NCBI RefSeq assembly: GCF_937898925.1 | Contig: NZ_CALDKF010000021.1 | Location: 1-29,291, forward strand | DNA: 29,291 nt | DNA from: an uncultured Methanobrevibacter sp. | GTDB lineage: Archaea; Methanobacteriota; Methanobacteria; Methanobacteriales; Methanobacteriaceae | Direction of reading: 5' to 3' | In this document: positions 14,724 to 22,745 of the stretch, piece by piece | Position numbering within the stretch: the stretch's first letter is position 1 | How the letters are laid out: each line of letters begins with the position of its first letter | Notes under the pieces: model-generated | Database searches by the model: none | What the model saw: only the letters and a program-made list of their open reading frames with translations | What the model was told of the DNA's origin: nothing | Program-made: the position numbers and the translations under genes

Positions 14724-15959
14724 ATGGAAAATTTACTTCTTATGGGAATTGACACAAGACCAATGGTTAATTCAGCACTGAAATTGGATTACAAAATATT
14801 TTCCATAAGCTATTTTAAAACTGTTGACTTTAAAGTACCTTATAGAGAGAAGCATGTTTTAGATCAGGAAAGTGTCATATCCTGTGGAAGGTTTGAAGAG
14901 AATTATTCACCTGAGAAACTACTTGAATTATCAAAGGATTTTCTTTTTCAAAATTATGATGAAAATGAAATTGATAAGATTGTACTCACCACTGGAATAA
15001 ATGCAAAAAATTTTTCTGGAGAATTTAAAAAATTTAGAAAAATTGTTCGTGGCAATAAGAACACTGAATGTGTTGATAATAAATTCAAATTTTACAATAA
15101 GCTGAAAAACAAATTTGATGTCCCACTTACATTTCAACCATCTGATGTAGGGGAACTCAATGAAATTTTGCAACAATACACTAACAATCAATTTATTTTA
15201 AAACCCCTTCAAGGAAGTGGAGGGTTAGGAATTTTCTTGCTAAATAATGAAAGTTGTGATGAATTAAAACAAGTGAATGAAATTTATGAAAATATTTCAC
15301 TTGAAAACTATATACTTCAGGAATATATTGAAGGAACTAACGTATCATCATCAGTATTGTCAAGTCAGAATGATAGAAAAAATTTGATCAATTCAAGATT
15401 GATAACTGAACATGACTTGGGAAATGAATCATATGAATATTCTGGAAACATTTTGCCATTGGATGAAAATAGCTTTAGAATGTTTAATGATAATCGAACA
15501 GAAATTAATGCTGATGAACTTAATGATGAGATGAAAAATACATCTGAAGATTTGATCAAGCAGTTCAACCTTATTGGATCAAATGGTGTTGACTATATAT
15601 TAGATAAAGATGGTGAATTGAAAATCATTGAAATCAACCCAAGGTTCCAGGGAACTTATGAACTGGTTGAAAATTCACTTGACATAAATCTCTTGGATGC
15701 ACACATAAAGGCATGTGAAGGAGAAATCATTGACATTCCAAATCCAAGCCAATATTCAATCAAGAAAATCATTTATGCAAGAAAACAGGTTAATATAGGA
15801 AATCTGAACATTCCAAATGTATATGACATTCCTTATGAAGGAGTTAAAATAGAAAAAGATCAGCCTTTAGTAACTATCATCAGTTCAAATGATGATTTAA
15901 AAACTGCAATTGATGATGCGGAAATAGCTGAAGAAAAAGTCTATGAGAATATTAAGTAA
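14724..15959 (+). CDS. ATP-grasp family ligase, COG2232-like
   Basis: The product has 411 residues. The N-terminal Rossmann-like part begins LLLMGIDTRPMVNSALKLDY, close to the GxDTRPxxxSAxxxGY opening of the archaeal COG2232 ATP-grasp proteins. The ATP-grasp core has a glycine-rich loop FILKPLQGSGGLGIFLL near residue 160, LQEYIEGTNVSSSVLSSQ near 196, and EINPRFQGTYELVENSL near 308, containing the usual metal-binding Glu and Asn. Such enzymes join a carboxylate to an amine or thiol via an acyl-phosphate. The substrate is unknown; a role in cofactor synthesis is plausible for methanogens but is inference. ATG at 14724 is preferred to the in-frame TTG at 14715, which lies in the AGGATTG ribosome site. 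It is 63 nt downstream of xerA and possibly co-transcribed. Confidence 0.8.
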   Translation: MENLLLMGIDTRPMVNSALKLDYKIFSISYFKTVDFKVPYREKHVLDQESVISCGRFEENYSPEKLLELSKDFLFQNYDENEIDKIVLTTGINAKNFSGEFKKFRKIVRGNKNTECVDNKFKFYNKLKNKFDVPLTFQPSDVGELNEILQQYTNNQFILKPLQGSGGLGIFLLNNESCDELKQVNEIYENISLENYILQEYIEGTNVSSSVLSSQNDRKNLINSRLITEHDLGNESYEYSGNILPLDENSFRMFNDNRTEINADELNDEMKNTSEDLIKQFNLIGSNGVDYILDKDGELKIIEINPRFQGTYELVENSLDINLLDAHIKACEGEIIDIPNPSQYSIKKIIYARKQVNIGNLNIPNVYDIPYEGVKIEKDQPLVTIISSNDDLKTAIDDAEIAEEKVYENIK

Positions 15960-15992
15960 ATAAAAAAGCTATAAAAAAAGTAACTATTGGAA

Positions 15993-16142
15993 TTAGATTA
16001 CTCCTACCAATATTAAAATAAGCATGATAGTACCAATAACCACCAAGAAAGTGGTAATTATCATAGCACCAGTAATACCCATGAATAATTTTGCCTTATT
16101 GTCAGGATCTCTTAAAAATTGATGAATTGGGTCTCTTCTCAT
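15993..16142 (-). CDS. Small single-span membrane protein, 49 residues
   Basis: A short gene with a complete ORF: MRRDPIHQFLRDPDNKAK, then about 30 hydrophobic residues (LFMGITGAMIITTFLVV continuing through to GVI) forming one membrane helix, or a long or re-entrant one. The ATG (16142-16140) is preceded by GGTGA (16151-16147) with four nt spacing, one of the better ribosome sites in the window, and a TATA-like TTTTAATATATTATATTG lies about 30-55 nt further up, which supports real expression. The positively charged N-terminus suggests a cytoplasmic amino end. I cannot assign a family; it resembles small accessory subunits of membrane complexes only in general form. It lies convergent to the ATP-grasp gene and downstream of tRNA-Gln on the same strand. 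Confidence 0.75.
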   Translation of the reverse strand: MRRDPIHQFLRDPDNKAKLFMGITGAMIITTFLVVIGTIMLILILVGVI

Positions 16143-16300
16143 AATTTCACCATTTTAAAACTTTATTGAATACAATATAATATATTAAAAAAGAACTTAT
16201 TAAGTTTTACTTAAAAACTAGTTTTAAAAAAATAATTTATAAAATAAAAAATAGCCATTAAAAATATAACAGTGTTATAATTATCCTCTAAAAAAATTGA

Positions 16301-16372
16301 TAGTCCCGAGCGGAGTCGAACCGCCGTCTCCGGGTCCAAAGCCTAGAAGGATTACCACTACCCCACGGGACT
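16301..16372 (-). tRNA. tRNA-Gln, anticodon UUG
   Basis: The 72-nt cloverleaf begins AGTCCCG and closes CGGGACT plus discriminator A, a perfect 7-bp acceptor stem. The D arm starts GGGGTAGTGGTAATCC, the anticodon loop is CTTTGGA (UUG), and the T arm is GGCGG-TTCGACT-CCGCT. The AGTCCCGTGGGGTAGTGG opening is typical of archaeal tRNA-Gln. The anticodon stem CTAGG/CCCGG has an A-C mismatch at position 29-41 and a T-G wobble at 28-42. CCA is not encoded and would be added enzymatically. In methanogens this tRNA is charged with Glu first and amidated by GatDE. Confidence 0.95.
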
Positions 16373-16376
16373 ATAC

Positions 16377-16394
16377 AACATATTGTAATATGTT
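16377..16394. promoter_or_regulatory. Inverted repeat at the tRNA-Gln transcription start
   Basis: AACATATT (16377-16384), GT, AATATGTT (16387-16394) form a perfect 8-bp dyad between the TATA box and the tRNA 5' end, so it overlaps the expected transcription start. It may be an operator, a leader hairpin for 5' processing, or chance in AT-rich DNA. Confidence 0.35.
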
Positions 16395-16400
16395 AAACAT

Positions 16401-16410
16401 AATATATAAA
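16401..16410 (-). promoter_or_regulatory. TATA box of tRNA-Gln
   Basis: TTTATATATT on the minus strand, 29-38 nt before the tRNA 5' end, giving a predicted start about 5-10 nt upstream of the mature tRNA. Confidence 0.65.
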
Positions 16411-16597
16411 GTTAACTAAAATTAGGATTTTTTTTAAGTTAAATTATTTGTAAAAATAAATTTAAAAAATTTTTAAAAATATGAAAATCGATAGAAAAAC
16501 AATGCCAAAAAATAGTGAAAATGTAAAATAGTGAAAAATAGTTTAAAAATTTATAAAATAAAAAAATTGAAAATAATAAAATTAAGATATAAACACA

Positions 16598-16627
16598 AAT
16601 TCCATTTCAACAAGTGAAATATGAATT
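16598..16627 (-). terminator. Terminator hairpin after the ATP synthase operon
   Basis: ATTTCA (16604-16609) and TGAAAT (16615-16620) pair around a 5-nt loop and extend through AATTC (16598-16602) with GAATT (16623-16627) across a small bulge. It lies 21-50 nt after the atpD stop on the minus strand and is followed by T-rich sequence. Confidence 0.5.
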
Positions 16628-16647
16628 GCATTTATTCTAAATTTTAA

Positions 16648-17337
16648 TTATTCACTTTGAGCTGCTTTTAATTGAGCTTTTGCTAAAGCTTCTGCTTCGT
16701 TTTTCTCGATAGTAGATCTAATCATCTTCATTCTTACGAAGTTTTCCCTTTCCATCTCTTCAAGCTTCATATTAATGGACTTGATAGTAGCTTGGAATCT
16801 AGGAATCATAATGTGTTCAAGTGAGTTTACTCTACGTTTAGTAGCTTCAATCTCATCAGCCAAAAGATAAATGGTCTTTTCGATTTCTCCCAATTCAATA
16901 ATGTATCTTAAAGCAGTTTCGAATTTCTTTGCTGCTTCGTCTAATTGAATGGAAGTGTCGGATAAACCGTATCCTCTGTCAACTAAAGTTCTTGATTCCA
17001 TTTCCATATCAGCTATAGGTACATTTACACCCATAATACTTCTTGAAGAAATATCTACTTTAACAGATTCTTTAACAGATAAAGCTGCTTTTTGAACAGC
17101 TAAATCACCCATTGTAATTTGAGCTTCAGTAAGTGCTTCATATGCTTCAGACAAATTCTTTTCAGCATTTTCTCTAGCACCTTTAACTCTATCCAAGATG
17201 TCGAAGAACTCTTTAATTAAAGCATCCCTTTTTTGTTTTAACAAACTGTGACCTTTAACTGCAAGTTTTTCCCTATCTTTAAGAGCTAATAACTCCATAC
17301 GGGTTGGGTTAATACCATCAAGTATTTCTTCTGCCAT
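16648..17337 (-). CDS. atpD: A-type ATP synthase subunit D (central stalk)
   Basis: The 229-residue subunit D forms the coiled-coil rotor shaft within the A3B3 headpiece. The sequence starts MAEEILDGINPTRMELLALK, with the conserved NPTRMELLxLKxRLxxAxRGHxLLK-type opening, and has long heptad-rich helices at both ends with a central globular part near residues 80-120. It ends with an alanine/lysine-rich coil as usual. AGGAGG lies 5 nt before the ATG. A 94-nt spacer with two hairpins separates it from atpB, unlike the tight packing of F, A and B, which suggests separate control of its level. Last gene of the operon. Confidence 0.95.
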   Translation of the reverse strand: MAEEILDGINPTRMELLALKDREKLAVKGHSLLKQKRDALIKEFFDILDRVKGARENAEKNLSEAYEALTEAQITMGDLAVQKAALSVKESVKVDISSRSIMGVNVPIADMEMESRTLVDRGYGLSDTSIQLDEAAKKFETALRYIIELGEIEKTIYLLADEIEATKRRVNSLEHIMIPRFQATIKSINMKLEEMERENFVRMKMIRSTIEKNEAEALAKAQLKAAQSE

Positions 17338-17373
17338 ACTATCCTCCTAAAAGATAATATTCCTAATTAAAAC

Positions 17374-17419
17374 TTAAATTCGTGATGAATTTAATTAAAA
17401 TATTAGAATTGAATCTAAT
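17374..17419 (-). promoter_or_regulatory. Tandem hairpins between atpB and atpD
   Basis: TTAAATTC (17374-17381), GTGAT, GAATTTAA (17387-17394) make a perfect 8-bp stem, and ATTAGA (17402-17407), 6 nt, TCTAAT (17414-17419) make a 6-bp stem. Both lie within the 94-nt spacer inside the operon. No long T-run follows, so partial attenuation or mRNA processing is more likely than full termination. Confidence 0.5.
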
Positions 17420-17431
17420 AAAACATTAGAC

Positions 17432-18817
17432 TTATTCTGGGTAATATTTTTCAATAAATTCATCTTTTACTCTTTTAAGTTCGGTCTTAGGCAATATGGT
17501 TAATAATTTCCAACCAAGATCTAAAGTTTCAACAATACTTCTGTCTTCATCTTTAGCTTGAGTAATGAACTCATCTTCGAAAGCTTGAGCAAATGCTAAG
17601 AAACTTTGGTCCCTTTCAGTAAGAGCGTCTTCCCCTACTACAGCAACTAAGTCTCTTAAGTTACGTCCTTCTGCGTAAGCGGAATAAAGTTGGTCAGATA
17701 CACCACTGTGGTCATCACGAGTCTTATCGTCACCGATACCACCACTCATCAAACGAGATAAGGATGGAAGTACGTCTACAGGTGGGTAAATACCTTTCCT
17801 GTGGATATCCCTACTGAGTACGATTTGTCCTTCAGTAATATATCCGGTTAAGTCAGGAATTGGGTGAGTAATATCGTCTTGAGGCATAACTAAGATAGGC
17901 ATCTGAGTAATAGAACCTTCTTTACCTGCAATACGTCCTGCACGTTCGTAAATACCAGCTAAGTCAGTGTACATGTAACCAGGGTAACCTCTACGACCAG
18001 GTACTTCGTCCCTAGCTGCGGAAATTTCCCTTAATGCTTCACAGTAGTTGGATAAGTCAGTAAGAATAACCAATACGTGCATACCAAGTTCGAATGCCAT
18101 GTATTCAGCAGTTGTTAATGCCATTTTAGGAGTAAGGATCCTTTCAATAGCAGGGTCGTCTGCTAAGTTCATGAATACAGTTACTTTTTCTAATGCTCCA
18201 GTTCTTTCGAAATCTCTCATAAAGAAGTTTGCTTCTTCGTGAGTAATACCCATAGCAGCAAAGATTACTGCGAAGTCATCGTCTGAACCTACTACTTTAG
18301 CTTGTCTTGCAATTTGAGCAGCTAAATCGTTGTGTGGTAAACCAGAACCTGAAAAGATAGGTAACTTTTGTCCTCTTACGAGGGTGTTCATTCCATCAAT
18401 AGTGGAAATACCGGTTTGGATAAACTCTGCAGGGAATTCTCTTGATGCAGGGTTCATTGGGTTACCGTTAATATCTAATTCTTTTTCTGGGATGATTTCT
18501 GGACCACCGTCAATAGGTTTACCAGTACCGTCGAAGATACGACCCATCATATCCTTTGAAACACCGATTTTAGCAGTTTCACCAGTAAATCTTACTTTAG
18601 TGTTTAAGGTGTTTAAGTCAGTAGTACCTTCGAATACTTGAACAACAGCAACATCGTCTTTAACTTCTAATACTTGTCCTCTTCTGTGTTCACCGGTAGG
18701 AGCTTCGATTTCTACGATCTCGTTATAAGCTACACCTTCAACACCTTCTACTACCATCAAAGGACCAGAAACTTCAGAAACTGTTGTATATTCTCTTGTT
18801 TTAATATCAGCATTCAT
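17432..18817 (-). CDS. atpB: A-type ATP synthase subunit B (non-catalytic)
   Basis: The 461-residue non-catalytic headpiece subunit, three copies per complex. It begins with the beta-barrel region (YTTVSEVSGPLMVVEGVEGV), then the nucleotide-binding-like domain with FSGSGLPHNDLAAQIARQ replacing the Walker A loop, which is the hallmark of B rather than A. VIFAAMGITHEEANFF, GRRGYPGYMYTDLA and SLSRLMSGGIG follow, and the C-terminal helical domain ends FIEKYYPE. Length is typical (about 460). It starts 2 nt after the atpA stop, with GAGGT in the end of atpA as ribosome site, so translation is probably coupled. Confidence 0.97.
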   Translation of the reverse strand: MNADIKTREYTTVSEVSGPLMVVEGVEGVAYNEIVEIEAPTGEHRRGQVLEVKDDVAVVQVFEGTTDLNTLNTKVRFTGETAKIGVSKDMMGRIFDGTGKPIDGGPEIIPEKELDINGNPMNPASREFPAEFIQTGISTIDGMNTLVRGQKLPIFSGSGLPHNDLAAQIARQAKVVGSDDDFAVIFAAMGITHEEANFFMRDFERTGALEKVTVFMNLADDPAIERILTPKMALTTAEYMAFELGMHVLVILTDLSNYCEALREISAARDEVPGRRGYPGYMYTDLAGIYERAGRIAGKEGSITQMPILVMPQDDITHPIPDLTGYITEGQIVLSRDIHRKGIYPPVDVLPSLSRLMSGGIGDDKTRDDHSGVSDQLYSAYAEGRNLRDLVAVVGEDALTERDQSFLAFAQAFEDEFITQAKDEDRSIVETLDLGWKLLTILPKTELKRVKDEFIEKYYPE

Positions 18818-18819
18818 TT

Positions 18820-20574
18820 TTATACCTCAGCACATTGTGTTACAACTTTTTCTTGAATTTCTTTTACTCTTGCTTCAAATTCATCTTCTGGGACGTATTT
18901 CATTCTAGCAATGTCCTCTTTAACAGTTAAAGCTGCAATTTCTTTTACATCTGCACCACGTTCTACAGCTGCACTAGCTGCTTCGTGGAACTTAAGAATA
19001 GTTGCTAACATACCTGCTTGTTTAGCTGGAGAACAGTAAGTGTCTACATCGTCGTATGCGTTTTGTTGCAAGAAGTCTTCTCTTAACATACGGGTAGTTT
19101 CCAATACAACTTGTTCAGAATCAGGTAATGCATCAGGACCTACTAATTGTACAATTTCTTCAAGTTCTGATTCTTTTTGTAAGAGAACCATAGCTTGATC
19201 CCTGTTTGCTCTCCATTCTTCTGAAGCGTTTTCTTGCCACCAGTTGGTAATACTTTCTACATATAAGGAGTAACTTTGTAACCAGTTGATGGAAGGGAAG
19301 TGACGTTTATCTGCAAGAGATGCATCCAATGCCCAAAATACTTTACAAATACGTAAGGTGTTTTGAGTAACAGGTTCGGATAAGTCCCCACCAGGAGGTG
19401 ATACTGCACCTACTACAGTTACGGAAGATTCTTTAGGATCTTGACCAAGAGTGATTACTCTTCCAGCTCTTTCGTAGAACTGTGCAAGTCTGGATGCTAA
19501 GTATGCTGGGTAACCTTCTTCCCCAGGCATTTCTTCTAATCTTCCTGAAATCTCCCTCATAGCTTCTGCCCATCTGGAAGTTGAGTCTGCCATGAGCGCT
19601 ACGTCGTAACCTTGGTCACGGAAGTATTCTGCAATAGTAATACCAGTATATACACATGCTTCACGAGCTGCTACTGGCATGTTGGAAGTGTTTGCAATAA
19701 GAACAGTCCTATCCATAATTGGATTTCCAGTTTTTGGGTCAGTAAGGAATGGGAACTCGGTAAGTACTTCAGTCATTTCGTTTCCACGTTCTCCACATCC
19801 AATATATACCACAATGTCTGCGTCTGCCCATTTAGCTAATTGTTGTTGTGTAACAGTTTTACCTGAACCGAAAGGACCAGGAATAGCTGCTGCCCCACCT
19901 TTAGCTAAACAGAAGAAAGTGTCTTGTGCTCTTTGACCAGTAATAAGTGGAATATCTGGGTCCAATTTTTCTTTGTATGGACGACCTTTACGTACAGGCC
20001 ATTTTTGAAGCATTTGAACTTCTTTAATTCCTTCATCAGTCTCAATTTCAGCAATAGTTTCAAGTACTGTGTACTCTGCTTTTGCAGCAATAGACTTAAT
20101 GGTACCTTCAATCATTGGTGGAACCATAATTTTTTGTAAAACAGCAGATGTTTCTTGTACTTGACCAAGTACGTCTCCACCAACAACTTTGTCCCCTACT
20201 TTAGCAATAGGTTCGAAAGTCCATTTTTTCTCTTTGTCAATAGAATCTACATCAATACCTCTAGCGATGTAATCACCAGAAATACCTTTAATAACTTCTA
20301 AAGGTCTTTGAATTCCATCAAAAATGGAACCCATTACACCAGGTCCAAGTTCTACAGACAATGGACCTCCAGTACTTTCCACTTTCTCACCAGGTTTTAC
20401 CCCAGCGGTTTCTTCGTAAACTTGAATGGTAGCGGTGTCGCCTTCAAGCTCAATAATCTCACCGATAAGCTTAGCTTCACCTACTCTTACCACTTCATAC
20501 ATTTGAGTTCCTCTCATCCCATCTGCGACGATAACAGGACCTGCAATTTTAATAATATTTCCTTCATTAATCAT
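18820..20574 (-). CDS. atpA: A-type ATP synthase subunit A (catalytic)
   Basis: The 584-residue catalytic subunit. The Walker A loop is IPGPFGSGKTVTQQQLAKW near residues 225-243, and the A-specific non-homologous region (about 110-200) includes PPMIEGTIKSIAAKAEYTV. The GCGERGNEMTEVL stretch and ALMADSTSRWAEAMREISGR with the Walker B region are present, as is GAVSPPGGDLSEPVTQ. No intein interrupts the P-loop, as happens in some archaea. Length is normal (about 580). The start ATG overlaps the atpF stop as ATGA, indicating translational coupling. In methanogens this complex makes ATP from the ion gradient built by the Mtr methyltransferase. Confidence 0.98.
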   Translation of the reverse strand: MINEGNIIKIAGPVIVADGMRGTQMYEVVRVGEAKLIGEIIELEGDTATIQVYEETAGVKPGEKVESTGGPLSVELGPGVMGSIFDGIQRPLEVIKGISGDYIARGIDVDSIDKEKKWTFEPIAKVGDKVVGGDVLGQVQETSAVLQKIMVPPMIEGTIKSIAAKAEYTVLETIAEIETDEGIKEVQMLQKWPVRKGRPYKEKLDPDIPLITGQRAQDTFFCLAKGGAAAIPGPFGSGKTVTQQQLAKWADADIVVYIGCGERGNEMTEVLTEFPFLTDPKTGNPIMDRTVLIANTSNMPVAAREACVYTGITIAEYFRDQGYDVALMADSTSRWAEAMREISGRLEEMPGEEGYPAYLASRLAQFYERAGRVITLGQDPKESSVTVVGAVSPPGGDLSEPVTQNTLRICKVFWALDASLADKRHFPSINWLQSYSLYVESITNWWQENASEEWRANRDQAMVLLQKESELEEIVQLVGPDALPDSEQVVLETTRMLREDFLQQNAYDDVDTYCSPAKQAGMLATILKFHEAASAAVERGADVKEIAALTVKEDIARMKYVPEDEFEARVKEIQEKVVTQCAEV

Positions 20575-20888
20575 TTAACCATCTCTACCCCGATAACTCT
20601 CTTAATAAGAGCTGCCATTTGATCGGCACCGCCTTCAGATGAACCAGATTTATCTGGTATCTCAATAACCATTGGTAACACATCAGAACCAAGACGTTTA
20701 TGAATATGTTCTCTTATGTTATCAGCTATCTTTTGTGTAATTATAATAATTGAAATTTCATCGTTTAATAACTCATCAAGAGCATTTTTAGCTTCTTCAT
20801 CATTATTTACAATAATACCTTTTTTAACTCCACCAAGTTTAAAACCAGTGACAGTATCGATATCTCCTATAATAGCGACATCACTCAT
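20571..20888 (-). CDS. atpF: A-type ATP synthase subunit F
   Basis: The 105-residue central-stalk subunit F, with a CheY-like alpha/beta fold. Signatures: DVAIIGDIDTVTGFKLGGVKKG at the N-terminus, ISIIIITQKIADNIREHI in the middle, and PMVIEIPDKSGSSEGGAD followed by a C-terminal helix that inserts among A and B. Its ATG overlaps the atpC stop as ATGA, and its own stop overlaps atpA. Normal length for the family. Confidence 0.95.
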   Translation of the reverse strand: MSDVAIIGDIDTVTGFKLGGVKKGIIVNNDEEAKNALDELLNDEISIIIITQKIADNIREHIHKRLGSDVLPMVIEIPDKSGSSEGGADQMAALIKRVIGVEMVK

Positions 20889-22039
20889 ACTAACATCTCC
20901 CTAATTTTAGATATTGGGAAGTCTTCTTCTCTTTTAGCTCTTGCAATAACTTTCAAGTTTTTAACTTCAACTTCTTTTTGTGACAAGAATCCTATTATAG
21001 GTCCAATACCTAATGGTTTTTTCATGGAATAGGATTTTGCAGAGTCAACTAAAAACTTGTCTAAAGCTTGTTCAAAGAGAGCTACAGATCCAGTTTCATT
21101 GTATTCAGGAAGCACATCAGTAAGTACATCAGAGTATTTTGTTCCTTCTAAAGAGGAGATTACTCCAGTGACATCTTCTGCTTCCATAAGATCTTTAAGC
21201 TTCCATTCTCTTAATTGATATCCACTATCAATCATGTATGGACTGATAGCATCATAATCTAATCCATCAACTTTTGCTCTCAATATTAATTTAATGTTAG
21301 CTACATCAACTTGATTTCCAACGTATGAATAGAGAATTTGTTTGTTTTCATCAGATGGTGTTTCTGAGGAAGCGAGCAATTTATCTAAATAATATTTATC
21401 TAATGCAGATTCCAAAGGAAGGACCATACCTGTTTTTTCATATTCCGGAAGCACTTCTTCTAAAATCGGTGCATACTCAGTTCCATCTAATCCTGCAACA
21501 ACATCAGTTACAGTGTCAACATCAGTTAAACGTTGTAAATCTTCATATAAAGAACCAGTAGGAACTAAAAGTTCTTCAGTAGCTTCTTGGCTTAATCCTG
21601 CTTCTTTAGCAGTGAGTAAGCTTTTAATATTAGCAATGTCAGATTTCTTTGCCATTACTTTAAATGAAGATTGAATTTCTTTAGGAGCCATTCTTGAAAC
21701 TAAATCGTAAGTTTCACCAAGTTGAATATCTAATGCCTTTTCAAGTGTATAATTATCTAAGTATTCAGCATAGTCAGGAGATCCTCTGAGATAGTTGGTA
21801 ATTTCTTCAACATTGTTTGCTTCAACAAGTTCAGAAATTTGCTTGTCGTCAAATAATCTTCCTTTTCTTGCCCTTACTCTCGCATTAGGATGAAGATATG
21901 GATAAACATCTAAAATTGGTCTAGTTGCAACAATTACAATAATTGCACCAATAACTACAAATGCTAAAAGAACTATTGCTAAAAATGCCTCATTAGAAAG
22001 TCCTAAGGAACTTATGATTGTAGCAATTTCATCAGCCAT
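20885..22039 (-). CDS. atpC: A-type ATP synthase subunit C
   Basis: The 384-residue subunit C (homologous to V-ATPase subunit d) caps the rotor ring and connects it to the central stalk. It is helix-rich with repeated motifs such as YLDNYTLEKALDIQL, YAPILEEVLPEYEKTG and YSDVLTDVLPEYNETG, reflecting the three-fold internal repeat, and ends REEDFPISKIREMLV. There is a hydrophobic segment near residues 17-37 (LAIVLLAFVVIGAIIVIVAT) followed by TRPILDVYPYLHPNARVRA. Many archaeal homologues begin near the latter, so the N-terminal membrane span may be a lineage addition. AGGAGAG precedes the ATG by 7 nt. It starts 12 nt after atpE. Confidence 0.93.
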   Translation of the reverse strand: MADEIATIISSLGLSNEAFLAIVLLAFVVIGAIIVIVATRPILDVYPYLHPNARVRARKGRLFDDKQISELVEANNVEEITNYLRGSPDYAEYLDNYTLEKALDIQLGETYDLVSRMAPKEIQSSFKVMAKKSDIANIKSLLTAKEAGLSQEATEELLVPTGSLYEDLQRLTDVDTVTDVVAGLDGTEYAPILEEVLPEYEKTGMVLPLESALDKYYLDKLLASSETPSDENKQILYSYVGNQVDVANIKLILRAKVDGLDYDAISPYMIDSGYQLREWKLKDLMEAEDVTGVISSLEGTKYSDVLTDVLPEYNETGSVALFEQALDKFLVDSAKSYSMKKPLGIGPIIGFLSQKEVEVKNLKVIARAKREEDFPISKIREMLV

Positions 22040-22051
22040 AATTCATCTCTC

Positions 22052-22732
22052 CTAATCAAATAAAGTTTTTGCAACTTCTGAACGTAATGATTTCTTAAAT
22101 CTTAACATTCTAGATTCAATAGTGTTATTAACTTGAATTTCACCATTTCTTGTTCTTAATATAGCTCCACCAATAGTGTCGATAGGTTCGCCAATTTCTA
22201 AAGTAGTTTCAACATCAGTTTCTTGAGAAACTTCTGTAGCGATTGCACTAAGATCAGAAGGTTTTTCACGTTTAATTAAAGATTTGATTAATCCAACAAT
22301 GGATTCCAATTTGTCTTGGACTTTAGGAATGTCTTCTTCTTTTAATAAAACGATTAAATCTCCGCCACCAATTTCTACAGCTGCTTCTTTAATCATTTCA
22401 ACTAAAGCATCCACATATTCTGAATCATTGGTATTTGCCATATTTGTTAAATCTTCAGTAGCTTTACTGAAAGCTTCTTCGATTACTTCTTCTTTTGCCC
22501 CTAATTCTGCCCTACGAGCATTCATTTTAGCTTCAGAAATAATTTGTTGATATCTCATTTCAGCTTGTTTTGCAGCATCTTCTGAGATTTTAACTTTGGT
22601 AGCTTCAGCTCTTTTTTCACCATCAGCTAAAATAGCATCAACTTTTACTTGAGCTTCACTTTTATTTACATCAGCTTTTGCTTGAGCATCAGACATTATG
22701 TTAGAGACAATTTTGTCTGCTCCAGAGCTCAT
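22052..22732 (-). CDS. atpE: A-type ATP synthase subunit E (peripheral stalk)
   Basis: The 226-residue peripheral-stalk subunit pairs with H to hold the headpiece still. The first 100 residues are a right-handed coiled coil rich in A, E and K (MSSGADKIVSNIMSDAQAKA), and the globular C-terminal domain ends IQVNNTIESRMLRFKKSLRS, a family hallmark. AAGGAGGT seven nt upstream is among the strongest ribosome sites here and overlaps the end of atpK. That fits the need for two to three stalks per complex. Confidence 0.93.
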   Translation of the reverse strand: MSSGADKIVSNIMSDAQAKADVNKSEAQVKVDAILADGEKRAEATKVKISEDAAKQAEMRYQQIISEAKMNARRAELGAKEEVIEEAFSKATEDLTNMANTNDSEYVDALVEMIKEAAVEIGGGDLIVLLKEEDIPKVQDKLESIVGLIKSLIKREKPSDLSAIATEVSQETDVETTLEIGEPIDTIGGAILRTRNGEIQVNNTIESRMLRFKKSLRSEVAKTLFD

Positions 22733-22745
22733 ACAACTGACCTCC

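Noticed and set aside
18330..18641. Plus-strand open frames across the ATP synthase operon and other genes
   Set aside because: They lie antisense to strongly conserved genes, lack ribosome sites, and have compositions expected of reverse-strand shadows.
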